Source: Trichuris trichiura (lineage: Eukaryota > Nematoda > Enoplea > Trichinellida > Trichuridae). Taken from it: a stretch of DNA of 64,000 nucleotides. The DNA lies in contig JBAJFE010000001.1 in NCBI GenBank assembly GCA_037903355.1, positions 806,001 through 870,000 of the forward strand, read 5' to 3'. The notes below the pieces were generated by a model. It was given only the letters and a program-made list of their open reading frames with translations. It did no database searches and was not told the DNA's origin. Numbering within the stretch: position 1 is the stretch's first letter; each line of letters begins with the position of its first letter. A program made the position numbers and the translations under genes. Of the stretch, positions 22,301 to 34,400 are shown one piece after another.

Positions 22301-22473
22301 GAACCTATTACGTTTCAGTTTAGCAGATTTCTTCGGCGCTAATCTGTTACACCGATAACCGGGTCCCGTTGTGCTGCTGATAACCTCTTACGACGCTGTA
22401 GAGCGGTAGATTACGCTATGAACTAGCCGCCTGACACTTCCGGCGTCGCCGTGGCATCATAGACCGACAGAAG

Positions 22474-22861
22474 AATTAGTAGCTGTCGACGGAAGAAACT
22501 TCCACACCCATTGTACTAACTAATTAATAAAAACAGCTCTCCTGTTGTTGCCGGGAGGAATTTGAGGAAGTGCGCTGGTTCGGGAATCTTTGCAACAAAG
22601 GATGTACGGCGCGCATACAGTGGCGCCGGGCGTCGACGAGTAGATACTGATTTTACTTAGCAATCAAATGAGCACGAGCGAAAGACAAAACCGAGCGATC
22701 TCGACCAAAGCAAACGACCGAATGAGAACGAATGAGTGTCCACCCGGGCGGTGCAGAGTGCTACCTCGCCAGAGGGCACGAATCAGTAAGTTGGCTACCT
22801 GCCAACCGGTGGGGGGGGGGCCCTGCGTGAGCGCGTCGTCGTCAGTGCCTAATTGGCAACA
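22474..22861. other. Spacer between Merlin B and C
   Basis: No gene was recognised. It includes a homopolymer G run near 22810-22820. Confidence 0.4.
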
Positions 22862-24755
22862 CCTGTATTAGTGGCCCGCCGAAAGTAGAGGCGGCAACTT
22901 CAAAGGAGGTCAGGTGGGGATTATGGCGTCATCGGGACAATGGCCTGCCTAGTCAGATTATCCGTTCAGCGACGCGGACGACTGCGTATTATTGGAAGAA
23001 TTGAACACTGCCGACGGCGACGATGTATTTCACCATTCCTGCCGTCGTCGTACTGTAGGTCTGTCTGCCATCCTGTTCTACCTTAGCCTAGGCCTAAGCC
23101 TTAACATGAGGAGCAAGCGTAGCGCGCGCAGAGACAGTCAACGTAAACAAGCGTACATACCGTTCACTGAGGCAGGGGTCTGGCGCAGGCGGTGGTTTCG
23201 CTCGGGCGGTTTCGACTTGATCAGAGAAACGCACTTAGAGAAAGTAAACGTAAAAGAACGACATAACGTTCACTGCGGCAACGACAGTGGCGCTGGGGGC
23301 TCGTCCTGTCGGGGTGGGTGCAACCGGAGGATGACGACGAGGATGGCGTCGAACGCATCGGCGACTCCCACACGCTTCCTCCACATGAATTCAGCAAGCT
23401 GCAATGGGAGCGTGCTTCTTTGCATTCAACGACGCCGCTTGTTGCCCCGTTTGACTTGGGCTCACAGCGATTCAACGGACTGTGCATGCGCACCAGTGTC
23501 TCGGTCTACGAAATTCTCTGAGTGGTTCACTCGACAGTGGTGGTATACCTCGCGGCTGAGACACCGGTACGCACGCCATTCGTCCGTGACCACTGCAGAC
23601 GCACGCTTTACGTGCGACTGTATAACAGGCGGCAGCGTTTTAGACGAGCGGTCCTCCACGGGTACAAGAAGGACTTTGCCAGTTCCCCGGCTTACGCCAC
23701 CGAAGACCCACTGCGGTAAGTACTTCCTCCCTCGATTGTACTTGCTCCGGGAGAACAGCGACTCGTCCAGCTCCACCGTCATCCCCGGTCCTCCCAGTTG
23801 CACCGGTGTTTTGGCCAGCGCGTCCGCTGCAAGTTGCCGCAGGTACCTGCATCAACGCACTGCGGTCTTGTTACAGAGTCCTAAAAAACACATAGTGCCT
23901 ACAGGAACAATACAAGTCTCGCGGATCACTAGCCAGCTCGTCCTCGCAGAACTTCATCGTGGTGTACCCTCGACTCCAGTGGTAGATTATCTGGATCGCC
24001 TTCTGCAACCTTACCCTTTCGCGAGGGACTGTACAGAACAGATGGTAACGTTCAGCGATCAAAACGGCCACTGCATTTAGTGCACTTACCGTCGAACCAT
24101 GTACCTGTGCGTACAGACAATGCCTTGCAGCAGGACCGTTTGCTGCAGCGCCAGGGCAATCCGCCGCGCCCCAGGCGCATCGCCTGTCCGCAAGACGGGC
24201 ACCAGCCATTCACTGTGCAACAGTCCCTTGTCGCGCAGGAACTGCGCCGCAGCCTTCTCGTCTGGCACCAACTACAGTAGCCAGACGATGTTCCTTTGGA
24301 GCCTGTTTTGTGATCTGCAGCTACTTTACGGTACTGTTTCACTGCTCCGGCTTGTGGTTGGAACATTGTCGCTGCACGCTGCCATAGACATACTGCAGAA
24401 TGAGCTGTGCACAATTTACCCTGGCACGACGCGGCTCAGACCGTTGACCTTCAATGTTCTCCACGACTCGCTAACAGAGGCCACAGCGTCAACCATTGCG
24501 CACCCCATTGTATTTCCGTACCTTCAATCCATGCGCAGCTGCTTCTTTCCCTAACACTCACTTTTTCATGGATCAGTAATCGCATCAGTGACACTTCCAT
24601 TGTGCTCCCCGTGCCAACTGCTCGGCATGTGTTCAGTAACCCGCACGAAAAAGGTCCTTCCCGTTGTTCCGCTAATCACACTTCATTACGCAGTGGAATC
24701 ACGGTTTATGCTTTGATATTGCCGCGTGCCGGCAGTGGCGCGCCACTAATACAGG
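22862..24755 (-). mobile_element. Merlin C, 1.9 kb
   Basis: The inverted ends CCTGTATTAGTGGC (22862-22875) and GCCACTAATACAGG (24742-24755) delimit it. The interior is homologous to Merlin A and B and carries a decayed transposase on the minus strand. I could not find a target duplication. Confidence 0.75.
23462..24270 (-). pseudogene. Merlin (ISXO2-like) transposase C
   Basis: Zinc-ribbon-like CPSCGQAMRLG and LSVRTGTWFDGKCTKC (about 24200-24080) precede ELDESLFSRSKYNRGRKY (about 23780), TDEWRAYRCLS (about 23590) and AQSVESL near 23470. A stop follows VESL and frames change near 23870, so the enzyme is broken. Confidence 0.78.
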
Positions 24756-25016
24756 AGATCCATAATAACTAATTAGTGATCTGCCCAAACGAATTCATGC
24801 TCATTACTTATCAACGATGGCAACCACGAACCTCAGTCGCTCTTAAACAATAACAATGGATTTATCAACAAATACTTAACTGAGGAAAAGATAAACTGCC
24901 TTCACTAATACACTAATTTTTAAAAATTATAAGGCGTGTAATACAAGCATGCCCTAAGGTTGCATGTATAAATTGAATGGAAAGTGTTTCAATGACAAAG
25001 CAGCGTTCTGTCTCAG

Positions 25017-25267
25017 CTACCAACGTCCACAAAGGAAACCTAAGGACTTCCTCCACTCCTAACCTGCTGGTTCCAAAGATACGTAGTCGCTCCAGTTCTT
25101 CAATCACGCAGCTCACAGAATACGAAGCTAACGGACGCTTACCGAGTCGATCTATATCAATTTCCTCTACATTTGAAACTAGCATTGGACCACCTGTGTT
25201 AAATAGCACCGACCAAGAAGAAAGAAGCTCATGCTTCGAAACACCAAACAATTCCATACTGACCTAA
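25017..25267 (+). CDS. Probable last exon of the LDLa-SRCR-CUB receptor gene
   Basis: A plus-strand frame runs to a TAA at 25265-25267 and reads as a Ser/Thr/Arg-rich tail (for example RSRSSSSITQLTEYEANG), similar in composition to the cytoplasmic tail encoded at 8824-9425. The acceptor TTCTGTCTCAG before 25017 is in phase with the 9425 donor. The intron would be 15.6 kb and made largely of transposons. AATAAA follows near 25351. It ends tail-to-tail with SGT, whose stop is at 25458. The frame is open further upstream (ATG at 24977), so an independent small gene cannot be excluded. Confidence 0.5.
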
Positions 25268-25457
25268 TGAGCCACTTTTCGCCTGAACAGCTTTTGCCCT
25301 TGTGCGGTGATACAGAGCTTTGTCACTTTCGGCGCTACTGCATGTTAGCAAAATAAATTTATTTTCTTTAAATGAACAACGATTTATGACCAATTTAGAG
25401 AGCTATCGATTTGACGTCACTGCATTGATGAGGAAAAGCGTCACAAATCTATCCAAA

Positions 25458-28400
25458 TCAATCTTTTTTCGAATCGACGGATCCATCCTTTTCATTTGTA
25501 TTCGGATTTCCCGTGGGGTTACTACCGGCCTCATCGTTTCTATCATTTCTGGCAGCATTGAACAAAGTTTCGGCTATGTTAGGATTTTGCAAATCAAATG
25601 TCTGTGACAAAAGCTGTACCCTGAAAGTAGGAATAGCGTTCTAGCTTAATCCGTAGACACAGTAGGGCAGTTACAATTCCACTATGGCAGAAAGATTTTG
25701 ATTGGCATCACCACCTTCTGGTCGATTGCTTAAAGAGGCCATTCTATAAATACAAAGTCACACAGAGAGAATACATGACAAAGTATTCAATGCCGTACAA
25801 CGACTGCACAGACGGCAACTGACTCAAATTATAGATAGTTTGTAGGAAGGTGGGAGAATTAAACAAGGCGTTCATCGCCGGTCTCCAGCTGTTGGCGTCT
25901 GGAGTAGAGCTCTGCTGCCTTGAAGCCCTGCTTTCTGCCAATCGCATATTGCACAAAAAGTTTTCATTGCTGGGGTCCAGTTCGTAAGCTTTCTTGTATG
26001 TTTCTGCAGCATCCGCGTACATGCCCAGATTGAAATATGCAAGCCTATAACGACCCTTCGTGAATGGTAAGCGAGCTTAAAACGCTTTAACAGGAGCTAA
26101 GTGCGAGTCTTCTATTCAGTTATTATAAAGAACATATTCATGAAAATATGAAAGAGTATGCTTGAGTCTTCTCGGTAAGGTTTGCATGCCAAAAGTCTTG
26201 AAAACTGTCCATCCCCTTCACCCTTCCCGTTCTCAGCGTGACTCTTCAAAATTCAATCACGTCCGGTATCCGTAGTTTCAGATAAATGCGATCTCTGGCT
26301 TTCACTGCCCATGCAATTGAAGATTACGCAATTCGCAGCTCGCAGTTAAGAACTAAAATCGATTTTATATTTCTGCGTGAGCGAATTGAATCATTTTAAA
26401 AACCTTACTGACATAATTGATAGAGTTAACATGGATTGCCACACTTTTTCTGGCATCGTCTACACTCTTTGTTCAGGCAAGTGAGGTTGCCAGAATCACG
26501 ACAAACTAGAAGCGCAATATGTTCTTTTACCGACGATTCATAGAGTCCGCAGGCGCACGCTAAGTATGCGGTATATAGCAGTGCAGTATCTCCATTGTCA
26601 GTGCCATCTGAGGAAAGATATGACATAGTGCTAAAGTTTGCATCTGAACTCTTCCCCTAGCGGTTACGAGGCAACGAAGCACCGCCCAACTTGGGATGCT
26701 GTGGCAGCCTGTGAATCAGACCTCTTGGCTCGACGTCAACATTTGCTGACCAGCCACAATGGGGAGACGCACGTTCGATGTTAAGCTGAGAAGCGTCAAT
26801 GCCAACAAAAACTGGCTGATTTTTGCATGAATCGTAGTAAAGTCGCACAGCGCATACGCACTGACGTCGTTCATATGTATTCGCTATTACACACGGTTTT
26901 CAGTTATCCGCGATCACGTTTAGAACGTACTTAAGGTTCCAAGGATAAGAAGGTTCCACCGTACTTATCGTCCGAGCACTGGAAATTATTTTTTTCGCCC
27001 TGTCGTTTAAGTGCTGTCACTTTGAGATAGGCTCAGACAAAAACTACCGTCGTGGCTACTCTATATTTCGCTGGTTCATCAAAAAAAGTGGGTGAAGGAA
27101 AGAATTTTGGCAACACAGGGATACGTGACCGTGGCAGTAAAGCGCAAAAGCCTCCACAAAGTTGATTTTGTTGTTAACGATCGAGTAAGGCCATGTGGAC
27201 CAAAGAAAACTGACGATAAAAATTCCTGATACGCCCGCCGATAATTCGTCTGCGATGACCAAATAACTGGCGAAGATGCTTGATGTCAATTAAAATGCAT
27301 TAGAACCTCCGAAGTTGACCACCTCCCTAAATTGTCCGAATTTTGACCACTTGGTTGGTCCGCACGTTAATAAGCCCAAGGACAACTCCTATACATTGAC
27401 CACCTCCGTAAGTGGGAAGTTGACCGCTTTAGCCGTGATGTGGTATATGGACGCAATGCTAGTTTGCTCTCTGTAAGTTGATCGCCTCAGCTTGCTCTGT
27501 GTCAGTTCCTAGTAGCTGTTAACCGTCATTGCCTTAATGTGCTATTACTCAACTCAGCGAAGTTTTTCATTACCGTGCATTGGAGATTCCTGATAATGGA
27601 ACCGATTCCGTCGCTTTGACGATGCTTTTTCCATGCTTGCTGGCGCAGCTTGCGCACGCGTCGGCAGCATTCGCCCATTGAGCGAATGCTGCTGACGGAG
27701 GATAACTTCCGTAAGTGGGAAGTGACCGCTTTAGCCGTGACGTGGAATATGGACGCAATGCTAGTTTGTTCACAGTAACTTGACCAGTATGTTGAATGGA
27801 CAACTTACGGTGGTTCAACTGCAATCTATTTAGCCGAGCCACTTATAGCCACAGCCTCCTATGTTGACCAGTTTTCTCCGGTCCCTTGGGTGGTCAACTT
27901 ATGGAGGTTCTACTGTAAATCAAATAAATCTGAGTAACTAGTTCGGCACAATTCGCAGGACTAAAATGAGCTGCGCCATTAGAACGTCAGACAGATAAGA
28001 ACAGTGTCACGTGTGATTTTCTTTGTTGGCGAGACAAAGAGCAGCAGTGTTCTTAGACGGAAAGTCTGAAGGACTGAAAATTGGATCCTTGAAATGATAC
28101 AGAAGCAGAGAACACTACCTGAGTCCAAGGTGAGGGATGGAATCACATCATATGGCAAAGGCCAGGATTAAGGGAAGCTGCTTCTCTCTGTGACATGAAT
28201 CCAAGGTTATCTCGAGTTGCTGCAATCGACTTAGATGGTCGCAACAAATTGCTACCCCTCATAGTTTACAAAATCTGCATAACGTTTGCTAGTGGAATGC
28301 ATTTGAAAATGAATCAATTTCTAACGCTATTTTAAAATTTCATATAAGTATTTATTAAGGAAAAGCTACAAAGCGTTTATTTGTACTCACCAATAAATGG

Positions 28401-31400
28401 AGTCCTCAGAGCTTTCGGAGTCCTAAATGCTCCGTTGTCAACGGTAACAACTACAGAACCTCTGTGCGATAGTACTAGGTTAGATGAAGTTAGTCTAAAG
28501 TCTAATCGGGTGGTGGAAAAACGTGTTCAGAGTGTCCGATTGCGTGGTTTTTCTTTGGATGTGGCCGGTTTGGAGGATTGTCCGTTGCTGTTGCCCTCTT
28601 AGTGTTAAGTTATTAGTCCATTTGCTGTTTCCGTGGTTCTGAAATGTAATCTTTTCCACCATATGAACGGTCGGTGAAGGATGTTTAGCAAAATGACTGA
28701 AACGAAGTTGAAAACTGAACTAAATTAAATTTATAAAGAAAGAGATTTGGATAAGAGAAACTGAAATGTAGGGTAGGGAACAAAGCTGTAAAACATGGGG
28801 GGATCGAAGGATGGGATAATGGCAAGAAGAGTAAAAGAGGAGAGAAAGAGAGAAAGAAACAGGAAGAGGCAAGGAAAAAAGGTTTTGTAGGGCTGCAACA
28901 GTTTGTAATGTTGACTAAGTTCGTCTAAATGTCACTGATCTCTGTTCCTTTGTCCCGGTTTATGCGCACATTGTGTTTTATGAAAAAGGCTGCTTTTTTG
29001 CGTCTACGGGACAAATGTGATTCTTTGCGCAGGATTCTGGTCTATTGTGAGCCGGGGCAGCGTTGGGCGTGTTGGGCAACCGCCGACGCCGTCGCCGCAC
29101 GTTCCACGGCTATGTTAAGGAGAACTGATGGTGATCTACCACGACGTGCTGTGATAGTGGAGCCAATGTCTTCGGGTTCCTGTTTGGCCTTAGTGTATCG
29201 CGCGCTAGATGACTCATATGCTGAGTAAATCTACAGGTGAAAGAGGATTCCGTTTCCCCAATCTACGAGGGTTGTTCGAAAAGTTCCTGGAAAAATTAAA
29301 TAAAACTTTATTTGCAAATGATGTCAAACTTATTTCTCAACGTATCTTCCGTCAACCTCTAGGCACATCTGCAGACGGCCTTCACCTTCGCAGACCTTCC
29401 TTGTAGAAACCTCGGGCTGTGTATTGCACCAAGTCGAGACGGCGCGTTTCACGTCAGCCATTTACTCGAACACCATGTCTTTTAAATGTTCTTTCAACTT
29501 TAGAAACAGGAAAAAGCCTGACAGGGCAAGATCTGGACTATAGGACGCGTGTGGAATGACTTCTACCCAGTACTCAGGAAGAACAGTCGTCACAGTCCTT
29601 GACGAATGACCCGGCGCGTTATCGTGATGGAAAAGGACACTGAGGTGCAACTTGTCACGCCGTTTTCTTGCCAGTGCGGTCTTTAATTTTCGCAATACTG
29701 CTTTGTAATAACTTGCCGTAACTATTCGCTCTCCATCGAGGATGTCAACCAGAATTACTCCGTCCTAGTCCCAGAATGTGGTCGTCATAACCTCTCTAGC
29801 CGACCGCTCCGCTTTGAACTTGACTGGACCTGCTGACGCTCTCGGTAACCAGTGTTTGGGTTGGATCTTACTCTTGGGGTAATACTGGTAGTTCCACATT
29901 TCATCTCCCATGACGATGCACTCAAAAAAACCCGGTCTCACTTGCTTCAATCTTCGTTAAAAGCTCCTGAGAAAGGTTAACGCGTCGAACCAGCTGTTCT
30001 TCACGCAACGCTTTCCGGCCCTATCGAGCTGAAAGTTTCCTCAGACCAAGGGTTTCATGCAGTATTCCAAATGCTGAATGGAGGGAGACCCTATCCATTC
30101 TAGCAATCTTCCTCATGGTAATTCTGTGGCCTCCTTCCACTAAGTTCCGGACAAGAGCCATAGTTCCTTCGCTCGTTGCGGTTGCTGGTCTTCTCTCCGC
30201 TCTCCGGTCGTCTTCGATGGCCTCTCTGCTCTCCTTGAAACGTCTTATCCACTCACAGACAACAAATTTAGATGGAGCAATTCTTCCGCAAACCTGCCGC
30301 AAAGACTGAATAATCCTCCTTGGCTGCCAACCAAGCTTGGATAGAAATTTAATGTTAGCTCTGGCGTCAAAACGAAGATTTTCCATATTTCGAGAGAAGA
30401 GATTACTTTAGGAGCAGCTTGTACCATACTGGCATGGCGTCGTATAAGACTACCGCTCCGTACAAGTCCGAAGATAACGGAGACAAGATTAAATATCCCG
30501 TCGGTTGGCGTTCTTTTAGACACTTCACCGTCTTTCCGGGAACTTTTCGAATATCCTTTCTACACGGCTGAACAAGAACACTTTACCCCATGAAGTAGAC
30601 CTAAATGCTCCTCCAACGGAAGCCTGTCTTCATGACCGCGGAGGGAGCGTACGTTCGACCCTCGTTTGGAACATACCCAGAAATTTAGGGTTCTCCCTAA
30701 TCAGTGTGTGCTTCCGCTTAATCCTTTGTAATAAGGGAGCAGGATTCCCAGGCCGGCGGAGGTTCTACTTTCAAGTCGGCATCAGTCTGCTAGGGTTTGT
30801 TATATGACGGAGTGTACCAAACCTTGCGGGTAACAATCGTCCATGAGAGGCTCGGACCTGAGAATCCTAGTCCTTTATTAGTAAGGACTAAGCGAAAGGA
30901 TCCATAGATGAAGGAGAACTCTAAGCTTCTCAGTACGTTACAAACGAGAATCGAACCTACGCTCTCCCTCGCGGTGATCAAGTCAGGCTTCCGTCAGAAC
31001 ACTTAGGCGTATTTTATGAAGTAAAGTGTTCTTGTTCAGCCGTGTATATTGGGGAAATAGGATTCTCTCTCAGCCGTAGATTTCTTCAGCATATGAGTCA
31101 TCTAGCGCGCGATACACTAAGGCCAAACAGGAACCCGAAGACATTGGCTCCACTATCACAGCACGTCGTGGTAGATCACCATCAGTTCTCCTTAACATAG
31201 CCGTGGAACGTGCGGCGACGGCGTCGGCGGTTGCCCAACACGCCCAACGCTGCCCCGGCTCACAATAGACCAGAATCCTGCGCAAAGAATCACATTTGTC
31301 CCGTAGACGCAAAAAAGCAGCCTTTTTCATAAAACACAATGTGCGCATAAACCGGGACAAAGGAACAGAGATCAGTGACATTTAGACGAACTTAGTCAAC

Positions 31401-34400
31401 ATTACAAACTGTTGCAGCCCTACAAAACCTTTTTTCCTTGCCTCTTCCTGTTTCTTTCTCTCTTTCTCTCCTCTTTTACTCTTCTTGCCATTATCCCATC
31501 CTTCGATCCCCCCATGTTTTACAGCTTTGTTCCCTACCCTACATTTCAGTTTCTCTTATCCAAATCTCTTTCTTTATAAATTTAATTTAGTTCAGTTTTC
31601 AACTTCGTTTCAGTCATTTTGCTAAACATCCTTCACCGACCGTTCATATGGTGGAAAAGATTACATTTTAGAACCAAGGAAACAGCACATGGACTAATAA
31701 CTTAACACTAAGAGGGCAACAGCAACGGACAATCCTCCAAACCGGCCACATCCAAAGAAAAACCACGCAATCGGACACTCTGAACACGTTTTTTCACCAC
31801 CCAATTCGACTTCAGACTAACTTCATCTAACCTAATACTATCGCACAGAGGTTCTGTAGTTGCTACCGTTGACAACGGAGCATTTAGGACTCCGAAAGCT
31901 CTGAGGACTCCATTTATTGGTAAGTACAAATAAACGTGCTGTACCTTTGCCGCAATAAATACAAGAATGGATTAAATCAAAAGTCATTTTGCACAATTCA
32001 ACGCAGAGTTTCACGTCTCAGCGGTGAGAAGAATTCCTTTCGCGATAAAGACAGGACAGGGTAGTGATAGCACACTCTGCTGTATGCCGCAGATACCGTC
32101 CCATATGGCGGACATTTGGTCCAATCGATGCAGTATGGCGCCACTGGTCCGCCCCAGTTTTGTCAATGCCCCAAAAATCGACTACTGTCTGATTCACCTC
32201 AAAGCTAGGACCGTACTCCTAACATTATTGCACCCATAAGTTGGTCAAAAATCGTGGAAAGCAGTAAGAACGTGATTAGGCAACCAAAGGAGGGTATTGG
32301 CAATTAGTTCCCGTGGAGAGGGTCCCACATGACGGTATTAATGTTGCGTAATCGAGATCAATCTGTGTAACAGCATTAGGGGTGATCGCATTAGGGATGA
32401 TGCCGTATTTATCAGAGCAGAAACTGCCTAGTATAGCGTGCATACCGTCCACTGCGACCGTGAACACCTGCGATCACATTGTTGCCGAGAAACTTGTGGA
32501 ACAAGAAGCCAGGTGAGAACTGTAGAGGCGCTTTTATGTCTAATTCCCCCGACGCTAAAGACGTGCAAGAAGTACCTTCTGACGATGCAGGAAAGCGTCG
32601 CCGTGCACTTTTTCCAGGACTAAAGAGTTTCTCCCGTGCGAAGAACTGCTCCTGCGGAAACCCAATGATCCTATCAGTGCAGGACGGCGGCCGATCTCAT
32701 CGGTAAAGGTGCCGTAGAACCCCGTGCGGCAGGGAGTGTGTCCATAAGAACGGGAGCATGGTTCCAACGTAGGCGCCCTCTAAAAGCAACGCACTGCGAT
32801 GTATTTTTCAGTAGGAACCAGACTGCTGTTAGGCACGGCGGTCCAGTTTATATTCATTTGGACCCGCGAAACCGAAACCTCGCCAAAACAGTTTCTGTAG
32901 ACTGCCCAAGGCTAAATCAAAACAACTGGAACGTTAGTCTTACTTCGTGTACACTAACCGAAAAATCGCTGAAAGATTCTCTGTAGGCCGCCTAAGCCAC
33001 AACATAAACCAACTGAAACGTTGGTCTAACGTTCTCTGCTTAAAATAGAAACTAAGAATTGCCATGACATGCAATCTCCCTGTTGCTATGCTCGGTCTGT
33101 ACGCTAAACAAAAGCGCAAGGTCGTCGGTATGCACAGCAGAAAAGGACCGAAACAGTTCAATGGCCTTTTATCCACGGCGTACAGTCCGCCTGTTCCAAA
33201 GATCACTTGTTGACCACGCAGACTGTGCACGGTGGGCCCGGTTTGAGAGCCGCACACTGATCGGTTTACGCGGTGGATTAGAGCAGCCATTCTTAACGTG
33301 GGGCCTGGGGCCCCGGGGGGGGGGCGAGAGAGTGTAAGGGGGGCCGAAATCAAAAATTTTTCAGAGGGTCAGGAGGCCGTCAAGGGGGGCTGAGAAACCT
33401 TATTGGAACAAGCGTAGTTAGGTAGATCAGAAGAGAGTCGTTGAGTCGAGTGAGAATTTGTGCTAATCCTCTGCACAAATTCTCACTCGACTCGACGAAG
33501 TGGTTTCTTTGTTAGTTTCGAAGAAACCCAAGTGCTCTTTTCAAATGATTTGACGACTGTAAATTCGCATTGTATCAGTGCATTAACTTGATCCTAGGAG
33601 GTTACCATTGAAAGCTGATTGGCTGCTATACAAAAAACGCAAAAATTAATCGACCAATGAGAAAAGGGGGGCCTGGCACCTAAGGACACTTTCCAAGGGG
33701 AACCTAGCGCAGAAAAGGTTGAGAATGGCTGGATTAGAGCGCAAACAGTTCTGAGGTCTCTTTCTCCGCGCGCGCACTGGTCATCAGTAACCCGATTATC
33801 AATCACCACAAATATGGTGACATAATAAGGGGAACGTTGTCATGGGTGGGCATTTCATGGGTAACTAATTGACAAGACCCAAACCACGATTAAACAAACA
33901 GGGCTGTGGCAATTTATCTCGTAACTGTTAATGCCGCATTGAACTTCTGCAGACTCAACGTTACAAAAATAACTAAACTGCGAAAAACAAGTACAGTAAA
34001 ACCTCTCTCATCTAAACGCGTCGGGGCGGAGGGTAGTCTGGATTACGGAAAAATCCGGTTTATGGAGGCTTACAATAGATCACAGAAAAGCAGGTAATGC
34101 AATTATAGCTGTAAGTTCCTGGTGTCCACAGTGCGATGTCTATCTTTGCAAGTGGGAATTTAGCTTACAAGAACGGCAGAGTCCCTTTTTCTAAACCCTG
34201 CTTATTTGAGACCTGCTCCTTTATTGTTTACAGGTAAACAATTTTCCTGACAATGCGTCCCAAAACCCAATTTTCCTATACTTTGCATGTCTTGCATAAT
34301 GCGTTCTCGTGTAACGCGAGGTTTCTCGGGAACTAATTTTCGCGTTATATGATAACATTTTGTAGTTTTATACGACTGAAAAACACCAGGTTTTGATACA

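Larger units (their letters stand above)
20469..22465 (-). mobile_element. Merlin B, 2.0 kb, internally deleted, perfect TSD
   Basis: About 40-bp inverted ends (GGGTCTTTTGTGCC and GGCATCATAGACC) are flanked by an exact 8-bp duplication GACAGAAG (20461-20468 and 22466-22473). The minus strand keeps a transposase N-terminal remnant (VPDEKVAVLSLRGKGLLHS near 21340) fused to the 3' end; the DDE core is gone. Two tandem-repeat blocks fill the space. Confidence 0.88.
28374..30600 (-). mobile_element. Penelope-like 3' end, left inverted copy (mariner inside)
   Basis: 28374-29265 plus 30561-30600 mirror 31936-31015. On the minus strand it encodes the C-terminal GIY-YIG endonuclease end of a Penelope-like element, interrupted by the mariner at 29266-30560. 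The remainder is 3' untranslated sequence. Over about 300 bp (28929-29228) the two copies appear identical. Confidence 0.78.

Noticed and set aside
20700..23110. Telomere-like GCCTAA runs (tagcctaagcctaaac) near 20705, 20930 and 23085
   Set aside because: Only two to three units each, and the same motif recurs at equivalent positions in Merlin copies, so it is part of the transposon rather than an interstitial telomere.
26426..26626. Cysteine-rich peptide frame in the SGT intron
   Set aside because: Only 66 codons, no recognised family, no signal peptide or splice support.
28929..29228. 99-residue open frame identical to one at 31070-31381
   Set aside because: The frames are antisense to the Penelope GIY-YIG endonuclease end; identity follows from the duplicated DNA, not from a conserved protein.
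30930..31020. tRNA gene suggested by ggttcgattc on the minus strand near 30950
   Set aside because: The T-arm stem pairs poorly, no convincing A box or acceptor stem is present, and the stretch lies in Penelope upstream sequence.
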